From a bacterium (GTDB lineage Bacteria; Bacillota; Clostridia; Oscillospirales; Ruminococcaceae), in contig SFVK01000008.1 of assembly GCA_004561545.1 (NCBI GenBank), positions 1 to 56,958 of the forward strand: 56,958 bases of DNA, given 5' to 3'. How positions within the stretch are numbered: the stretch's first letter is position 1; each line of letters starts with the position of its first letter. The notes under the pieces were generated by a model, which saw only the letters and a program-made list of their open reading frames with translations, did not search any database and had not been told where the DNA came from. This document shows, piece after piece, positions 7,724 through 15,345 of the stretch. A program made the translations under genes and the position numbers.

Positions 7724-7897
7724 AGGCGATACCGCACAATTCACGGCTAACGCTTTACGCACCGCTCCGACGAGCGATGGACGCCATCCGTGTTGCAAAA
7801 ATGCTCGATAATAGACAAAATATTATCTGCGCTTTTTGTTTAGCAGCTGACACCCATCGCTCGTCGTATCGACACGTAGAATTATGCGGTGTCGCCT
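7724..7897. repeat. 174-bp MITE-like element with imperfect terminal inverted repeats
   Basis: The left end AGGCGATACCGCACAATTC is mirrored at the right end, whose reverse complement reads AGGCGACACCGCATAATTC. Further in, CGACGAGCGATGG on the left is mirrored by CCATCGCTCGTCG on the right. There is no transposase, so mobility would be in trans. The element interrupts the IS30 remnant, and one of its ends recurs in xdhC (3129-3183). Confidence 0.75.
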
Positions 7898-7957
7898 TAA
7901 AAATGGGCGCACTTATCCCATGGATGGGGTGGGTTTGGAAACAAAACAAGGGAGAGC

Positions 7958-7987
7958 AAAAAACGGCTGAAGCTCGTCCTTCAGCCG
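7958..7987 (-). terminator. Minus-strand terminator hairpin
   Basis: GGCTGAAG (7965-7972) pairs with CTTCAGCC (7979-7986); on the minus strand it is followed by GTTTTTT. It lies downstream of tRNA-Asn and may be a second stop or part of an old mobile element. Confidence 0.6.
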
Positions 7988-8056
7988 GGGTGATGATCTA
8001 TTACAAAACCTTTGCCGCGTGGGTTTGCACAAGGCGGCTCAGGTATAGGAAAATAA

Positions 8057-8090
8057 TAAAAGGCGGAGGAACCTCTGTTCCTCCGCCTTG
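8057..8090 (-). terminator. Terminator of tRNA-Asn
   Basis: A 13-bp perfect stem AAGGCGGAGGAAC / GTTCCTCCGCCTT with a 4-nt loop; on the minus strand it is followed by TTATTATTTT. It begins 2 nt after the tRNA CCA end. Confidence 0.85.
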
Positions 8091-8091
8091 T

Positions 8092-8168
8092 TGGCTGCCC
8101 CAGTCCGACTTGAACGGACGACACCCTGATTAACAGTCAGGTGCTCTAACCAACTGAGCTATGGGGCA
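8092..8168 (-). tRNA. tRNA-Asn (anticodon GTT), CCA encoded
   Basis: 77 nt with a complete cloverleaf on the minus strand. The acceptor stem is TGCCCCA / TGGGGCA. The D arm is GCTC...GAGC, the anticodon arm CCTGA-CTGTTAA-TCAGG with anticodon GTT, and the T arm GTCCG-TTCAAGT-CGGAC. The discriminator is G and CCA is genome-encoded. It is preceded by a consensus promoter and followed by a strong terminator, so it is a monocistronic tRNA gene. Confidence 0.97.
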
Positions 8169-8197
8169 ATGAACGCGCTGTTTGAATCAGCTTTTAT

Positions 8198-8226
8198 ATT
8201 ATAGCGCCGGGGACGGGGGTTGTCAA
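8198..8226 (-). promoter_or_regulatory. Consensus sigma-A promoter of tRNA-Asn
   Basis: On the minus strand a perfect TTGACA (8221-8226), 17-bp spacer, perfect TATAAT (8198-8203), about 30 nt before the mature tRNA 5' end. Confidence 0.95.
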
Positions 8227-8615
8227 GCGGAAAAGGCGAAAAAGTTGAAAATTTTTTGGCGGAATCCGGCGCACGATTGCAGGGCGGCCGCGACAGGGTT
8301 TGGCAATTTGTGCACCGGAGGGGTGGTATTCTGGTGGCACGCAAGGGAGAACGGGCCGTGGGCTCTTTCTCCGGCGGCAGCCGGGCGGGGCCGTTGAGGC
8401 CCGCCGCGCAGCCGCAGTTCATGCGGCCTGCCATCCTGCCGTACCAGGTACATAGCGGCCCTGCGGGGCGCAAAGCGCAGGAATGGGGACAGGCCCGGAC
8501 GGCGGTCTGCCGGGGGCGGTGGCGCAGTGCGCCGATGCTCTGCCCGGCACGGTTCCGGCAGTGAGGGGAGCGCTGCGCCTTTGGGGCAGCGGAAGCTGAA
8601 AGGGGGAACACAGCG
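8227..8615. other. Intergenic stretch without a supported gene
   Basis: About 390 bp between the tRNA promoter and the next gene. Open frames on both strands lack an RBS and resemble no family. The only structure seen is a short CGCTGC / GCAGCG hairpin around 8568-8590, just before the 8616 gene. Confidence 0.6.
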
Positions 8616-8951
8616 ATGAAAGAAAAACTGCGTTTTGCATTGGGATCGGTGGCGGTTATGGTCATGGCGGTCTGCCTGGTGGGCGCGGCGCTGGTGGGCT
8701 GGCTCCGCACGCTGGCCGGCGCGGTGACCCGCACGGCGGCGCTGGCGGTGATGGAGCCTGCGGCGGTCCTGCCGCGGCAGGGAACGGCGGTGGAATCCAC
8801 GCAGGAACGGCAGGCGGACCGGAAGCCGGCGCTGCGGTGGCAGCACAGTGTTTGCTGTGAGGCGGAAGCTTTTGAAGGCGTCCTGCTGCCGGCCCGGGTC
8901 ATTGCCATGGGGCCGGGTGCGCCGCCCGGCGTTTTCCTGACCGAATTCTGA
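8616..8951 (+). CDS. Uncharacterised membrane-anchored protein
   Basis: 111 residues from ATG 8616, preceded by AAAGGGGG. One N-terminal hydrophobic segment (about residues 8-30, LGSVAVMVMAVCLVGAALVG) would anchor it with the remainder outside. The outer part is short, with two adjacent Cys (SVCCEA). No family is recognised. It lies 42 bp upstream of the secreted-protein gene at 8994, each gene with its own RBS, so they probably form one operon. It could also be a cell-envelope processing fragment. Confidence 0.55.
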   Translation: MKEKLRFALGSVAVMVMAVCLVGAALVGWLRTLAGAVTRTAALAVMEPAAVLPRQGTAVESTQERQADRKPALRWQHSVCCEAEAFEGVLLPARVIAMGPGAPPGVFLTEF

Positions 8952-8993
8952 CTGTTTACCGATGAAAAACAGGTCTGCCAAAAGGGGAAGGAA

Positions 8994-10166
8994 ATGAGAG
9001 ATCTGCACCGTTTGGCCGCTTTGGCCCTTGCGGTTCTGCTGCTGTGCGGCGGGGCGCTGCCCTGCGCCGCAGCGGCATCCGATGCAACCGTTGCGGCAGA
9101 GTCCGATCTTCCGCCGGAGGCAGAAAGCTTTTACCAGTCCATTCTGGCTGCTCAGGACCAGCAGACCCTGCAGGCATATCTCAGCTGCTTTTCCCGGGAA
9201 AGGCAGCTGGAGCTCTGGTCCATGCTGGATACAACCCGTCAACGCCGCCTGACACAGGCCATGGCACTGTTGGGGCAGTCGCCACCCACCGCCGCGCCGA
9301 CCCCGGATGCCCGGACCCCAAGCTGGGAACTGACCGGGGAGACCGCGTGGGACGCCGAAACAGGCTGCTATACCCTGCGGCTGGAGGCCTGGGCCACTGT
9401 GGCCCAGCCGCCTGCCGCCCTGAAATACTGTCTTGACCCGGCAATGGACGCCTCATTGGCAACGGTGCGGGTCTGGGCGGTGGACAAGACCCACGGTGGG
9501 TGGAGCCAGGTTAAGCGGGAGCTGCCGGACATCCGGGTGTCCCTTGAGGATGGCCTGCTCACCGTGGAGGACTTTGACTTTTCTGCCGGCCGGGTGGACG
9601 GTGCGCCCCGGCTGGACGCTCAGGGCCGCACCGAGTATGGCTGCAAGCTGGTGGTGCAGGTGGCCGGGCTGCGGGCCGCCCAGTCCACCTTTGGCGGGCA
9701 GGGAATCCCTGTGGGCAGTGGGGGCGTGGTGGGGGCAGCCGATGACACATGGTATGCCTCCTTCCCCGAAGCCCGGGTCGACCTGCCGCTGCACTGCCGG
9801 TATCAGCCGATTGACCAGCAGATTGCACAAGGGAACCCGGTGAATTTTGGCTACATGATCAATCCGCCCCGGGGCGGTGTGGGAGAACTGCCGGACGGAA
9901 CCAACAATGCGTGGTGTACGGTCCGTTATACCGTGCGGGACCCGGACGGCCAGGTGATGGGAATTTTCTCGGTCCCGGCGGGACAGCCCATGGGCGCGGG
10001 GCAATGGACAACGCCGCTGCCTGCCCGTCTGCCCACGCCGGAATCCTCCCTGCAATACGCGGTGACAACGGAGCTGTGTGCCGTGCGGGAGGCGTCGGGC
10101 GTCGGCCCGTCGGCGTGCAGCTGCCTGCGCAGCAGAAGTCTGGCAGACGTGACCGTTGTCCCCTGA
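8994..10166 (+). CDS. Uncharacterised secreted protein
   Basis: 390 residues from ATG 8994 after GGGGAAGGA. The first ~25 residues form a clear Sec signal peptide (LAALALAVLLLCGGALPCAA, cleavage near AAA-S). Residues ~30-90 look helical (PEAESFYQSILAAQDQQ, RERQLELWSML). The rest is beta-rich, with a repeated pattern of aromatic strands and acidic turns (VDLPLHCRYQPIDQQIAQG). No catalytic motif, lipobox, sorting signal or transmembrane tail is visible, so it is probably released or wall-associated through partners. Family unknown. A strong terminator follows. Confidence 0.75.
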   Translation: MRDLHRLAALALAVLLLCGGALPCAAAASDATVAAESDLPPEAESFYQSILAAQDQQTLQAYLSCFSRERQLELWSMLDTTRQRRLTQAMALLGQSPPTAAPTPDARTPSWELTGETAWDAETGCYTLRLEAWATVAQPPAALKYCLDPAMDASLATVRVWAVDKTHGGWSQVKRELPDIRVSLEDGLLTVEDFDFSAGRVDGAPRLDAQGRTEYGCKLVVQVAGLRAAQSTFGGQGIPVGSGGVVGAADDTWYASFPEARVDLPLHCRYQPIDQQIAQGNPVNFGYMINPPRGGVGELPDGTNNAWCTVRYTVRDPDGQVMGIFSVPAGQPMGAGQWTTPLPARLPTPESSLQYAVTTELCAVREASGVGPSACSCLRSRSLADVTVVP

Positions 10167-10191
10167 AACAATCCGTTTTTTTACACAAACC

Positions 10192-10234
10192 AAAACCGTG
10201 CCGCGGAGCAGTGCGTTCCGCAGCACGGTTTTTG
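10192..10234. terminator. Terminator between the 8994 gene and the xpaC-like gene
   Basis: AAAACCGTGC... pairs with ...GCACGGTTTTT, with an inner GCGGA / TCCGC stem. It serves convergent genes. Confidence 0.85.
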
Positions 10235-10254
10235 TCGGTTTCTTGGGACGGCTG

Positions 10255-11538
10255 TCACAACTGCAGGCGGGGACCGGGGGAGTCGCCGGTCAGGCCGTCA
10301 GCGCGGAGCATATTTTCCATTACGTCAATGTCGGTGGAAACGTCCAGCGCGTCATCCTGGAACAGCTTGTCCAGCTGCGCCTCAAAGGCGGTCACCAGGG
10401 TGTCCATGGCGGACTCGATGCGGTGTTTGGACTCGGTGATGTTCTCCCCCTCGATGCCCTGGGCCTGCAGCTCGGCGTAGGTTTCCAGCAGCTTGAGGGC
10501 GGTGGGCAGATAGTAGTCCATAAACTTGCGCATCTGGGGCAGCTTGTCGGGATTCTGTTCGGCCTGTAAAAAGATCTTGGCGCTGACCGCCTCCAGACGG
10601 CTGATCTTGTCGCTCATGGCGGCATCGGGAATGGCATCGTTGATCTTGCGCAGGCGAACCAGAATGTCGTTGTAGCGGGAAGCCTCGGTGCTCTTGCCGG
10701 CGGGCTGGGGGCCGGGCGGCGCGGGCTGGGCTTTGGGGGCCGGCGGCGCGCCCCGCACCACCAGACTGCCGGTGCGCATATCCAGATAGGCGTTGTCGCC
10801 GAAAACGCCCTTGTCGATGCAGTCCTCCAGATAACGGCAGCACTTGTCATAGCTGCAGGGGATGGCGTCGGCAATTTCCTGGATGGAGACGTGATCGGCG
10901 CGGCCCACAATGTTTTCGATCTTTTTGCGCATCCGGCGGCCGGCTTTGAGCTTGTGGGAGCCAAACAGCATCCCCAGGCCGCCCACCAGCGGGATGATCC
11001 CGGACACAATGTCCTCAAGATATGCTGCGGCAAATCCGCCCGGAATGCCGTAGGCGACCAGGTCCACGAGGGCCGTGGGCAGTGCGACCGCCCCGATGGC
11101 GGTGGCGATGATCCCGGCGACCAGCAGGATGTTGGCGGCGGTGTCCCCGTCCTTGCGCTCGTCGGCTTTGGCGGTCTGCTCGGGGTCATAGGCGGCCCGG
11201 GCCGTCTGCGGCGGGGGAGCGGCTTTGGACGCCGTTTTTTGGTGCTGGGCGTAAACCGGTGTTCCGGCAGCGCTGCTGCGGGCGGCTCCGGCGTGCCGGT
11301 CCCGGACGGTGCGCGGGTCGGGCAGGGTGCCCTGCCGCAGCAGTTGGTTGAGCAGAATCAGAATCAGGGCGGCCGGCCATGCGCCCATGAAAAACAGCAC
11401 AAGAATGACCCACCAGGGAATCTGAAAGGCGGCGTCCCCCTTGTGATATTCCCCGGGGTGGGCCGGATTGCTGCCGGGGGATTGATCAGGGTTACTGCGG
11501 TTGGCGCGGTCCTGGTCGGGATTGTAGGGGTTTGGCAT
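10255..11538 (-). CDS. XpaC-like (5-bromo-4-chloroindolyl phosphate hydrolysis family) membrane protein
   Basis: 427 residues. Residues 1-40 are polar and low in complexity. A hydrophobic pair lies at about 43-65 (WWVILVLFFMGAWPAAL) and two more near 140-200 (ILLVAGIIATAIGAVALPTA; GIIPLVGGLGMLFG). Residues ~205-260 look like a winged-helix (SIQEIADAIPCSYDKCCRYL). The C-terminal ~130 residues match the XpaC domain: KISRLEAVSAKIFLQAEQNP and YYLPTALKLLETYAEL. The family is often found with TelA, which is not here. Role unproven; an envelope or stress role is inferred. It lies 27 bp downstream of the SGNH gene as operon partner. Confidence 0.7.
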   Translation of the reverse strand: MPNPYNPDQDRANRSNPDQSPGSNPAHPGEYHKGDAAFQIPWWVILVLFFMGAWPAALILILLNQLLRQGTLPDPRTVRDRHAGAARSSAAGTPVYAQHQKTASKAAPPPQTARAAYDPEQTAKADERKDGDTAANILLVAGIIATAIGAVALPTALVDLVAYGIPGGFAAAYLEDIVSGIIPLVGGLGMLFGSHKLKAGRRMRKKIENIVGRADHVSIQEIADAIPCSYDKCCRYLEDCIDKGVFGDNAYLDMRTGSLVVRGAPPAPKAQPAPPGPQPAGKSTEASRYNDILVRLRKINDAIPDAAMSDKISRLEAVSAKIFLQAEQNPDKLPQMRKFMDYYLPTALKLLETYAELQAQGIEGENITESKHRIESAMDTLVTAFEAQLDKLFQDDALDVSTDIDVMENMLRADGLTGDSPGPRLQL

Positions 11539-11565
11539 GGTTCTTCCTCACTTCAAAAGCTGGAA

Positions 11566-12864
11566 TCAGGGCAGATCGTCAATGCGCTGCCGCACATCGT
11601 CGGAGAGATACCAGGTGCTTCCCGCCTGGTAGGGGTTGGACTTATTGTAGGGAACATGGGTACACAGATAGTCAATCCATGCGTTATAGCCCGAGACGGT
11701 CAGGTGGATGCCGTCGGTCTGGGCGTATTCCGCCGACAGATATCCGTCCTCCCCGGTAAAGGCCTCGGTCAGGTTCAGGTAGGAGCAGCCCTTCTCGGCA
11801 CACATGGCCCGGATGGCGCTGTTGATGGACCCCAGGCGCTCGGGGGAAAGCCCGGGCGCCTTTTCCAGGGCCTCGGGACGGACGTTCAGGATGGACTGCA
11901 CAAAGATGGCGGTGTGGGGCAGGGCGGCCTGAAGCTCGTCCAGCATCCGGCTGTAGTAGGCAAGGAACCCGTCGTCGTTGCCCTCCCCCGTCAGGGCGTT
12001 GGTGCCCAGCAACAGATACAGCTTGGCGGGCTGCCGTTCGGTGAGAATGTCCAGCGGAATCTCTTCCTCCCCGGCTTCGTTGGTCAGCGCAACGCGGTTG
12101 ACAATCTGGTTGGGGCTGGTTCCCTGATACCCCAGCACCAGCGCGCCGCCCACGTTGATGCCGTAGTAGGTCAGACCTTCCGTGATGGAATCCCCCAGAA
12201 AGGCGGCGTCGGCGAACCATTCGGTGGAGACCCGCCCAAACTCCGGCACGGCATCCGGTGCGGCGGGCAGGGCCGTGAAGGTATAGGTGTCCTCCTGCCG
12301 CACAGGACCCACGGTGCCCCAGTTGAGAGCGCTCGCCGCCGCAGATCCCGTGGTGTCGGTTCCTGCGTAGGGGACGGGAGCCACCAGGCGCTGCCCCTGG
12401 GCGGAGCTGGCGGAACCGGCGGTTTCCGGCGCGGCGTTCCCGCCGGAGGGCAGAAGCAGCGTGATGATGCCGGACAGCAGCAGGATACCCGCCGCTGTGC
12501 CAGCCACAAAGGTTCGCCGGCTGATGGCCGGTTTGCGGCGGCGCGCACGGCCGGACGCCGTGCGCCGGGGCTGGGCTGCCGTCCCGGCGGGGGGGTGGGG
12601 GAACTCTTTCCGGGACGGATTTTCCACCCGGACCCAGTCGGAATCCAGATCCCCCGCGTTATACCGTGCGGGGCTGGTGTTTCCGTCGCTGGTGGGGGAG
12701 TAAGGGGCGTGATGGAAGGAATCCCCGGCAACAGCCCGGGAGGCGTCCTTCGCGGTCACGCCACGGTGCACACTGCCGCTGCCCGGAGAGTTGACTTTTC
12801 GGTTTTTGTTGTTTTGCGGCGTCTGCTGGCGATATCCGCCGTATCCGCCTTCCCGATTGGGCAT
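11566..12864 (-). CDS. Membrane-anchored SGNH/GDSL-type hydrolase
   Basis: 432 residues from ATG 12864, 7 nt after GGAGG (an upstream in-frame ATG at 12906 has no RBS). The N-terminal ~120 residues are polar, Q/N/P-rich and basic. A transmembrane anchor follows near 125-145 (FVAGTAAGILLLSGIITLLL), which places the catalytic domain outside. The SGNH blocks are visible: FLGDSITEGL (nucleophile Ser), the Gly block (VGGALVLGYQG), the LLGTNAL Asn block, and DGIHLTVSGYNAW carrying the Asp/His pair. Likely an esterase acting on cell-envelope O-acyl groups. First gene of the operon with the XpaC-like protein. Confidence 0.82.
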   Translation of the reverse strand: MPNREGGYGGYRQQTPQNNKNRKVNSPGSGSVHRGVTAKDASRAVAGDSFHHAPYSPTSDGNTSPARYNAGDLDSDWVRVENPSRKEFPHPPAGTAAQPRRTASGRARRRKPAISRRTFVAGTAAGILLLSGIITLLLPSGGNAAPETAGSASSAQGQRLVAPVPYAGTDTTGSAAASALNWGTVGPVRQEDTYTFTALPAAPDAVPEFGRVSTEWFADAAFLGDSITEGLTYYGINVGGALVLGYQGTSPNQIVNRVALTNEAGEEEIPLDILTERQPAKLYLLLGTNALTGEGNDDGFLAYYSRMLDELQAALPHTAIFVQSILNVRPEALEKAPGLSPERLGSINSAIRAMCAEKGCSYLNLTEAFTGEDGYLSAEYAQTDGIHLTVSGYNAWIDYLCTHVPYNKSNPYQAGSTWYLSDDVRQRIDDLP

Positions 12865-12909
12865 TGTGCGCCCTCCTTTCCCGATGATGAAATGGAAGAT
12901 TTTCATCCC

Positions 12910-12918
12910 ATTATAACA
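12910..12918 (-). promoter_or_regulatory. Extended -10 promoter of the SGNH-xpaC operon
   Basis: The minus strand reads TGTTATAAT with TATAAT at 12910-12915. No good -35 box is present; the fprA terminator lies immediately upstream. Confidence 0.6.
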
Positions 12919-12947
12919 TAAACCGTCCCCCGAAAACAGGGGACGGC
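12919..12947 (-). terminator. Terminator after fprA
   Basis: CCGTCCCC / GGGGACGG stem with an 8-nt loop, followed on the minus strand by TTTATGTTA. The weak T-run makes termination probably partial, so fprA transcripts may read into the SGNH gene. Confidence 0.5.
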
Positions 12948-12978
12948 CCGGGATTTTTGGAAAAAGATTTTGGCAGGG

Positions 12979-14181
12979 TTACAGCGCGGCGGCCACGGCC
13001 CGGGCGCAGGCGTCCAGCTCGGCGTCCTGGGCGGCCGTCAGGCGGCCCCGCACCGTAACCTTCTGGTCCAGCACGGTGCAGTTTTTCAGCTCGCCGATTT
13101 TGGCGGCCATCAGTTTGCCGGACATGGGGGCCCAGCTGCCGTTCTCCACAAGGGCAAAGACGCGGTCGTGCAGGCCCAGGGCCTTCAGATCATCGAGCAG
13201 CTCCCCGGCGGGCAGGTAAATGCCGCCGTTGTAGGTGGGGGCGGCCAGAACAATGACGGCAGCGCGCCAGCACTCGGCCACGGCCTCGCTGTTGTCCACG
13301 CAGGAAAGGTCATGCACCGCAACCTTGACGCCCTGCGCGGCAATGCGGGCAGCCAGGGCGTTGGCGGCGCTGGCCGTGTTGCCGTACATGCTGCCGTAGA
13401 GCACCGTCACGGCCTTTTCCTCCGGCTCGCAGCGGCTCCACAGATCGTACTTGCCGATGAACCATTCCAGATCCTGCCGCCAGATGGGGCCGTGCAGCGG
13501 AGCAATGGTGCGGATGGGCAGCCCGGCCGCCTTTTTGAGCACCCCCTGCACCTGCACGCCGTACTTGCCCACAATGTTGGCGTAGTAGCGGCGGGCGTCG
13601 TCCAGCCAGCGGGTGGGGAACGCCACCTCATCCGCAAAGATGGCGCCGTCCAGCGCGCCGAAGGTGCCAAAGGCATCGGCGCTGAACAGGGTGCCGGTGG
13701 CGGACTCAAAGCTCATCATCACCTCGGGCCAGTGAACCATGGGCGCCATGACAAAGCTCAGGGTGTGGCGGCCCAGGCTGAGACTGTCCCCCTCCTTGAC
13801 CACCAGCGCCGAGGCGATGGCTGCGTCATTGCCGGGGAAATACATCCGCAGCATGGGCACCGTCTTGGCGTTGCACACCAGCCGCGCCCCCGGCCAGCGC
13901 AGCAGCACCGCCTCCACCATGGCGGCGTGGTCCGGCTCCATGTGGTCAATCACCAGATAGTCCAGCCCGCGCCCGGCCAGCGCGGCGGCCACATTTTCCA
14001 GAAACTGGCCGCCCACAGAGGCATCGGCGGTGTCCATCAGGGCGGTCTTGTCATCCACAATCACATAGGAATTGTAGCTTACGCCCCGGGGAATGGGAAA
14101 CAGGTTTTCAAATTTGGCAAGCCGGCGGTCGCTGGCGCCCACATAGAAAATGCCATCGGCGATGGACTGAATGTTCTGCAT
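12979..14181 (-). CDS. fprA: Flavodiiron protein (A-type flavoprotein, O2/NO reductase) FprA
   Basis: 400 residues, cytoplasmic. The N-terminal metallo-beta-lactamase-like domain (about 1-250) carries the diiron motif HMEPDH, and later PMVHWPEVM and LHGPIWR supply the further His ligands. The C-terminal flavodoxin domain begins near 255 with VLYGSMYGNTASAA, the FMN phosphate loop. These proteins reduce O2 or NO to water or N2O, protecting strict anaerobes. Length is standard. Start ATG 14181 follows GGGAGGA; a TATAAT lies at 14197-14202 on the minus strand, without a clear -35 box. Confidence 0.94.
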   Translation of the reverse strand: MQNIQSIADGIFYVGASDRRLAKFENLFPIPRGVSYNSYVIVDDKTALMDTADASVGGQFLENVAAALAGRGLDYLVIDHMEPDHAAMVEAVLLRWPGARLVCNAKTVPMLRMYFPGNDAAIASALVVKEGDSLSLGRHTLSFVMAPMVHWPEVMMSFESATGTLFSADAFGTFGALDGAIFADEVAFPTRWLDDARRYYANIVGKYGVQVQGVLKKAAGLPIRTIAPLHGPIWRQDLEWFIGKYDLWSRCEPEEKAVTVLYGSMYGNTASAANALAARIAAQGVKVAVHDLSCVDNSEAVAECWRAAVIVLAAPTYNGGIYLPAGELLDDLKALGLHDRVFALVENGSWAPMSGKLMAAKIGELKNCTVLDQKVTVRGRLTAAQDAELDACARAVAAAL

Positions 14182-14251
14182 GATAAAATCCTCCCTTTAT
14201 TATACTTCATCTGAATTCTAAGCATAGCACAATTGTATGAAAACTGCAATC

Positions 14252-14296
14252 CAAAAACGGCAGCGGCGGAATTCCGCGCTGCCGTTTGGCCTTTTG
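14252..14296. terminator. Bidirectional terminator upstream of fprA, 3' of the PAP2 gene
   Basis: AAACGGCAGC pairs with GCTGCCGTTT and the inner GCGGAATTCCGC is self-complementary. On the minus strand T-rich sequence (TTTTTGG) follows. It ends the PAP2 transcript. Confidence 0.75.
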
Positions 14297-14300
14297 CATT

Positions 14301-14972
14301 TTAATGAAGGAACACCGGGCGGCGGTATGCAAGATCCGGCGCCGTGCGGCGGGCCACTGCATCTGCGGCGGCGTCCAGCACCACGGCCAGCACCACGCCT
14401 GCCGCAGCGTCAATCACCGAGTGCTGCTTGAGCAGCAGGGTGGAAAGAATGATGGCCACACACAGCACGTCGGCGCAGATCTTGACCCACAGCCACTTGC
14501 GGTCCCGCAGCCGGGCGCAGCGGTGATAGGCCAGCGCCAGCGTGACCGAGTTGAACACATGGATGGAGGGGAACACGTTGGTGGAGGTGTCGGTCCGCCA
14601 CAGCCCCCGCACCAACCGGGTAAAGATATCGTTGCCCGCAATGCGGGCGGGGCGCAGGTCCACGCCGTTGGGAACAATGGCACAGAACAGCAGCGACAGC
14701 GTCATGCCGGCGAACAGCGGAAGGCACAGCCGCCAGAACTCCCGCCGGTCATTGAACCACAGCAGGTAGAACAGCGTGCAGGGAATCCAGGCAAACCACA
14801 GATAATAGGGGATGATGGCATATTTGCAGAAGGGGATCATGTCATCCAGCGCGCAGTGCAGCACAAGGTCGGGCACCAGAATGCTTTTTTCCAGCAGATT
14901 GAAAAAGATTAAGTAAAATACCAGATAATAGGCCATGAACAGGATGGGATGGTCTTTGCACCAGGTACGCAT
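14301..14972 (-). CDS. PAP2-family (Aur1-like) membrane phosphatase/lipid transferase
   Basis: 223 residues, about six transmembrane helices. Phosphatidic-acid-phosphatase motifs are present: FPSIHVFNS (motif 2 with the catalytic His) and LLKQHSVIDAAAG (motif 3 with His and Asp), arranged as in the PAP2_3/inositol-phosphorylceramide-synthase-like subgroup. NGVDLRP may stand for motif 1. Likely acts on a polyprenyl or lipid phosphate on the outer face of the membrane; substrate unknown. ATG 14972 is 8 nt from AAAGGAG and preferred to an upstream ATG at 15014. Promoter at 15033-15061. Confidence 0.85.
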   Translation of the reverse strand: MRTWCKDHPILFMAYYLVFYLIFFNLLEKSILVPDLVLHCALDDMIPFCKYAIIPYYLWFAWIPCTLFYLLWFNDRREFWRLCLPLFAGMTLSLLFCAIVPNGVDLRPARIAGNDIFTRLVRGLWRTDTSTNVFPSIHVFNSVTLALAYHRCARLRDRKWLWVKICADVLCVAIILSTLLLKQHSVIDAAAGVVLAVVLDAAADAVARRTAPDLAYRRPVFLH

Positions 14973-15032
14973 AAGGCAGCTCCTTTGATTGGTTAGGCCG
15001 CAGAAAAGGAACACCCTCTTCTACGATAGAAC

Positions 15033-15061
15033 ATTATACTTCCCGAATGTTGCAAAAACAA
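15033..15061 (-). promoter_or_regulatory. Promoter of the PAP2 gene
   Basis: On the minus strand TTGTTT (15056-15061), 17-bp spacer, TATAAT (15033-15038). Confidence 0.7.
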
Positions 15062-15272
15062 GAACAATGAGCGACAAGCTTTCCCCCACCAACGGAAGGG
15101 ATTTTGTGCATCTCTGATAAGAAACATGAGGGAAATATGTCAAAATTGTCAAAAGCCTGTCACAAACAGAACGGGGAAGAGAACCGGTTCGCTTTATTCT
15201 ACGATGGAGTTGTATCCGATTTGGCACAAAATAAAAACTTTCCCTGCGTTGGACAAAACCTCTCAGATCTTG
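15062..15272. other. Intergenic stretch between divergent promoters
   Basis: About 210 bp, more A+T-rich than the surroundings. The only pattern noticed is a direct repeat TGTCAAAA / TGTCAAAA around 15136-15154. Short open frames on both strands have no family resemblance. It could hold operator sites for the FHA operon. Confidence 0.5.
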
Positions 15273-15301
15273 TTGCGAAGGCGGGGGAAAATTGTTATAA
15301 T
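15273..15301 (+). promoter_or_regulatory. Promoter of the FHA/ABC exporter operon
   Basis: TTGCGA (15273-15278), 17-bp spacer, TGTTATAAT with TATAAT at 15296-15301. Consensus spacing plus an extended -10. The leader is about 38 nt. Confidence 0.85.
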
Positions 15302-15345
15302 GCTGTTAGACACACAACCCAGTTTGGAGCAGGGAGGATACGACC

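Noticed and set aside
7651..8133. 160-codon plus-strand frame covering the IS30 remnant and MITE
   Set aside because: It joins the second frame of a transposase remnant to non-coding inverted-repeat DNA; not a single gene.
8220..8564. 114-codon plus-strand frame between tRNA-Asn and the 8616 gene
   Set aside because: It starts inside the tRNA promoter, has no RBS, and its composition (Arg, Gly, Pro, Ala) is that of a chance G+C-rich frame.
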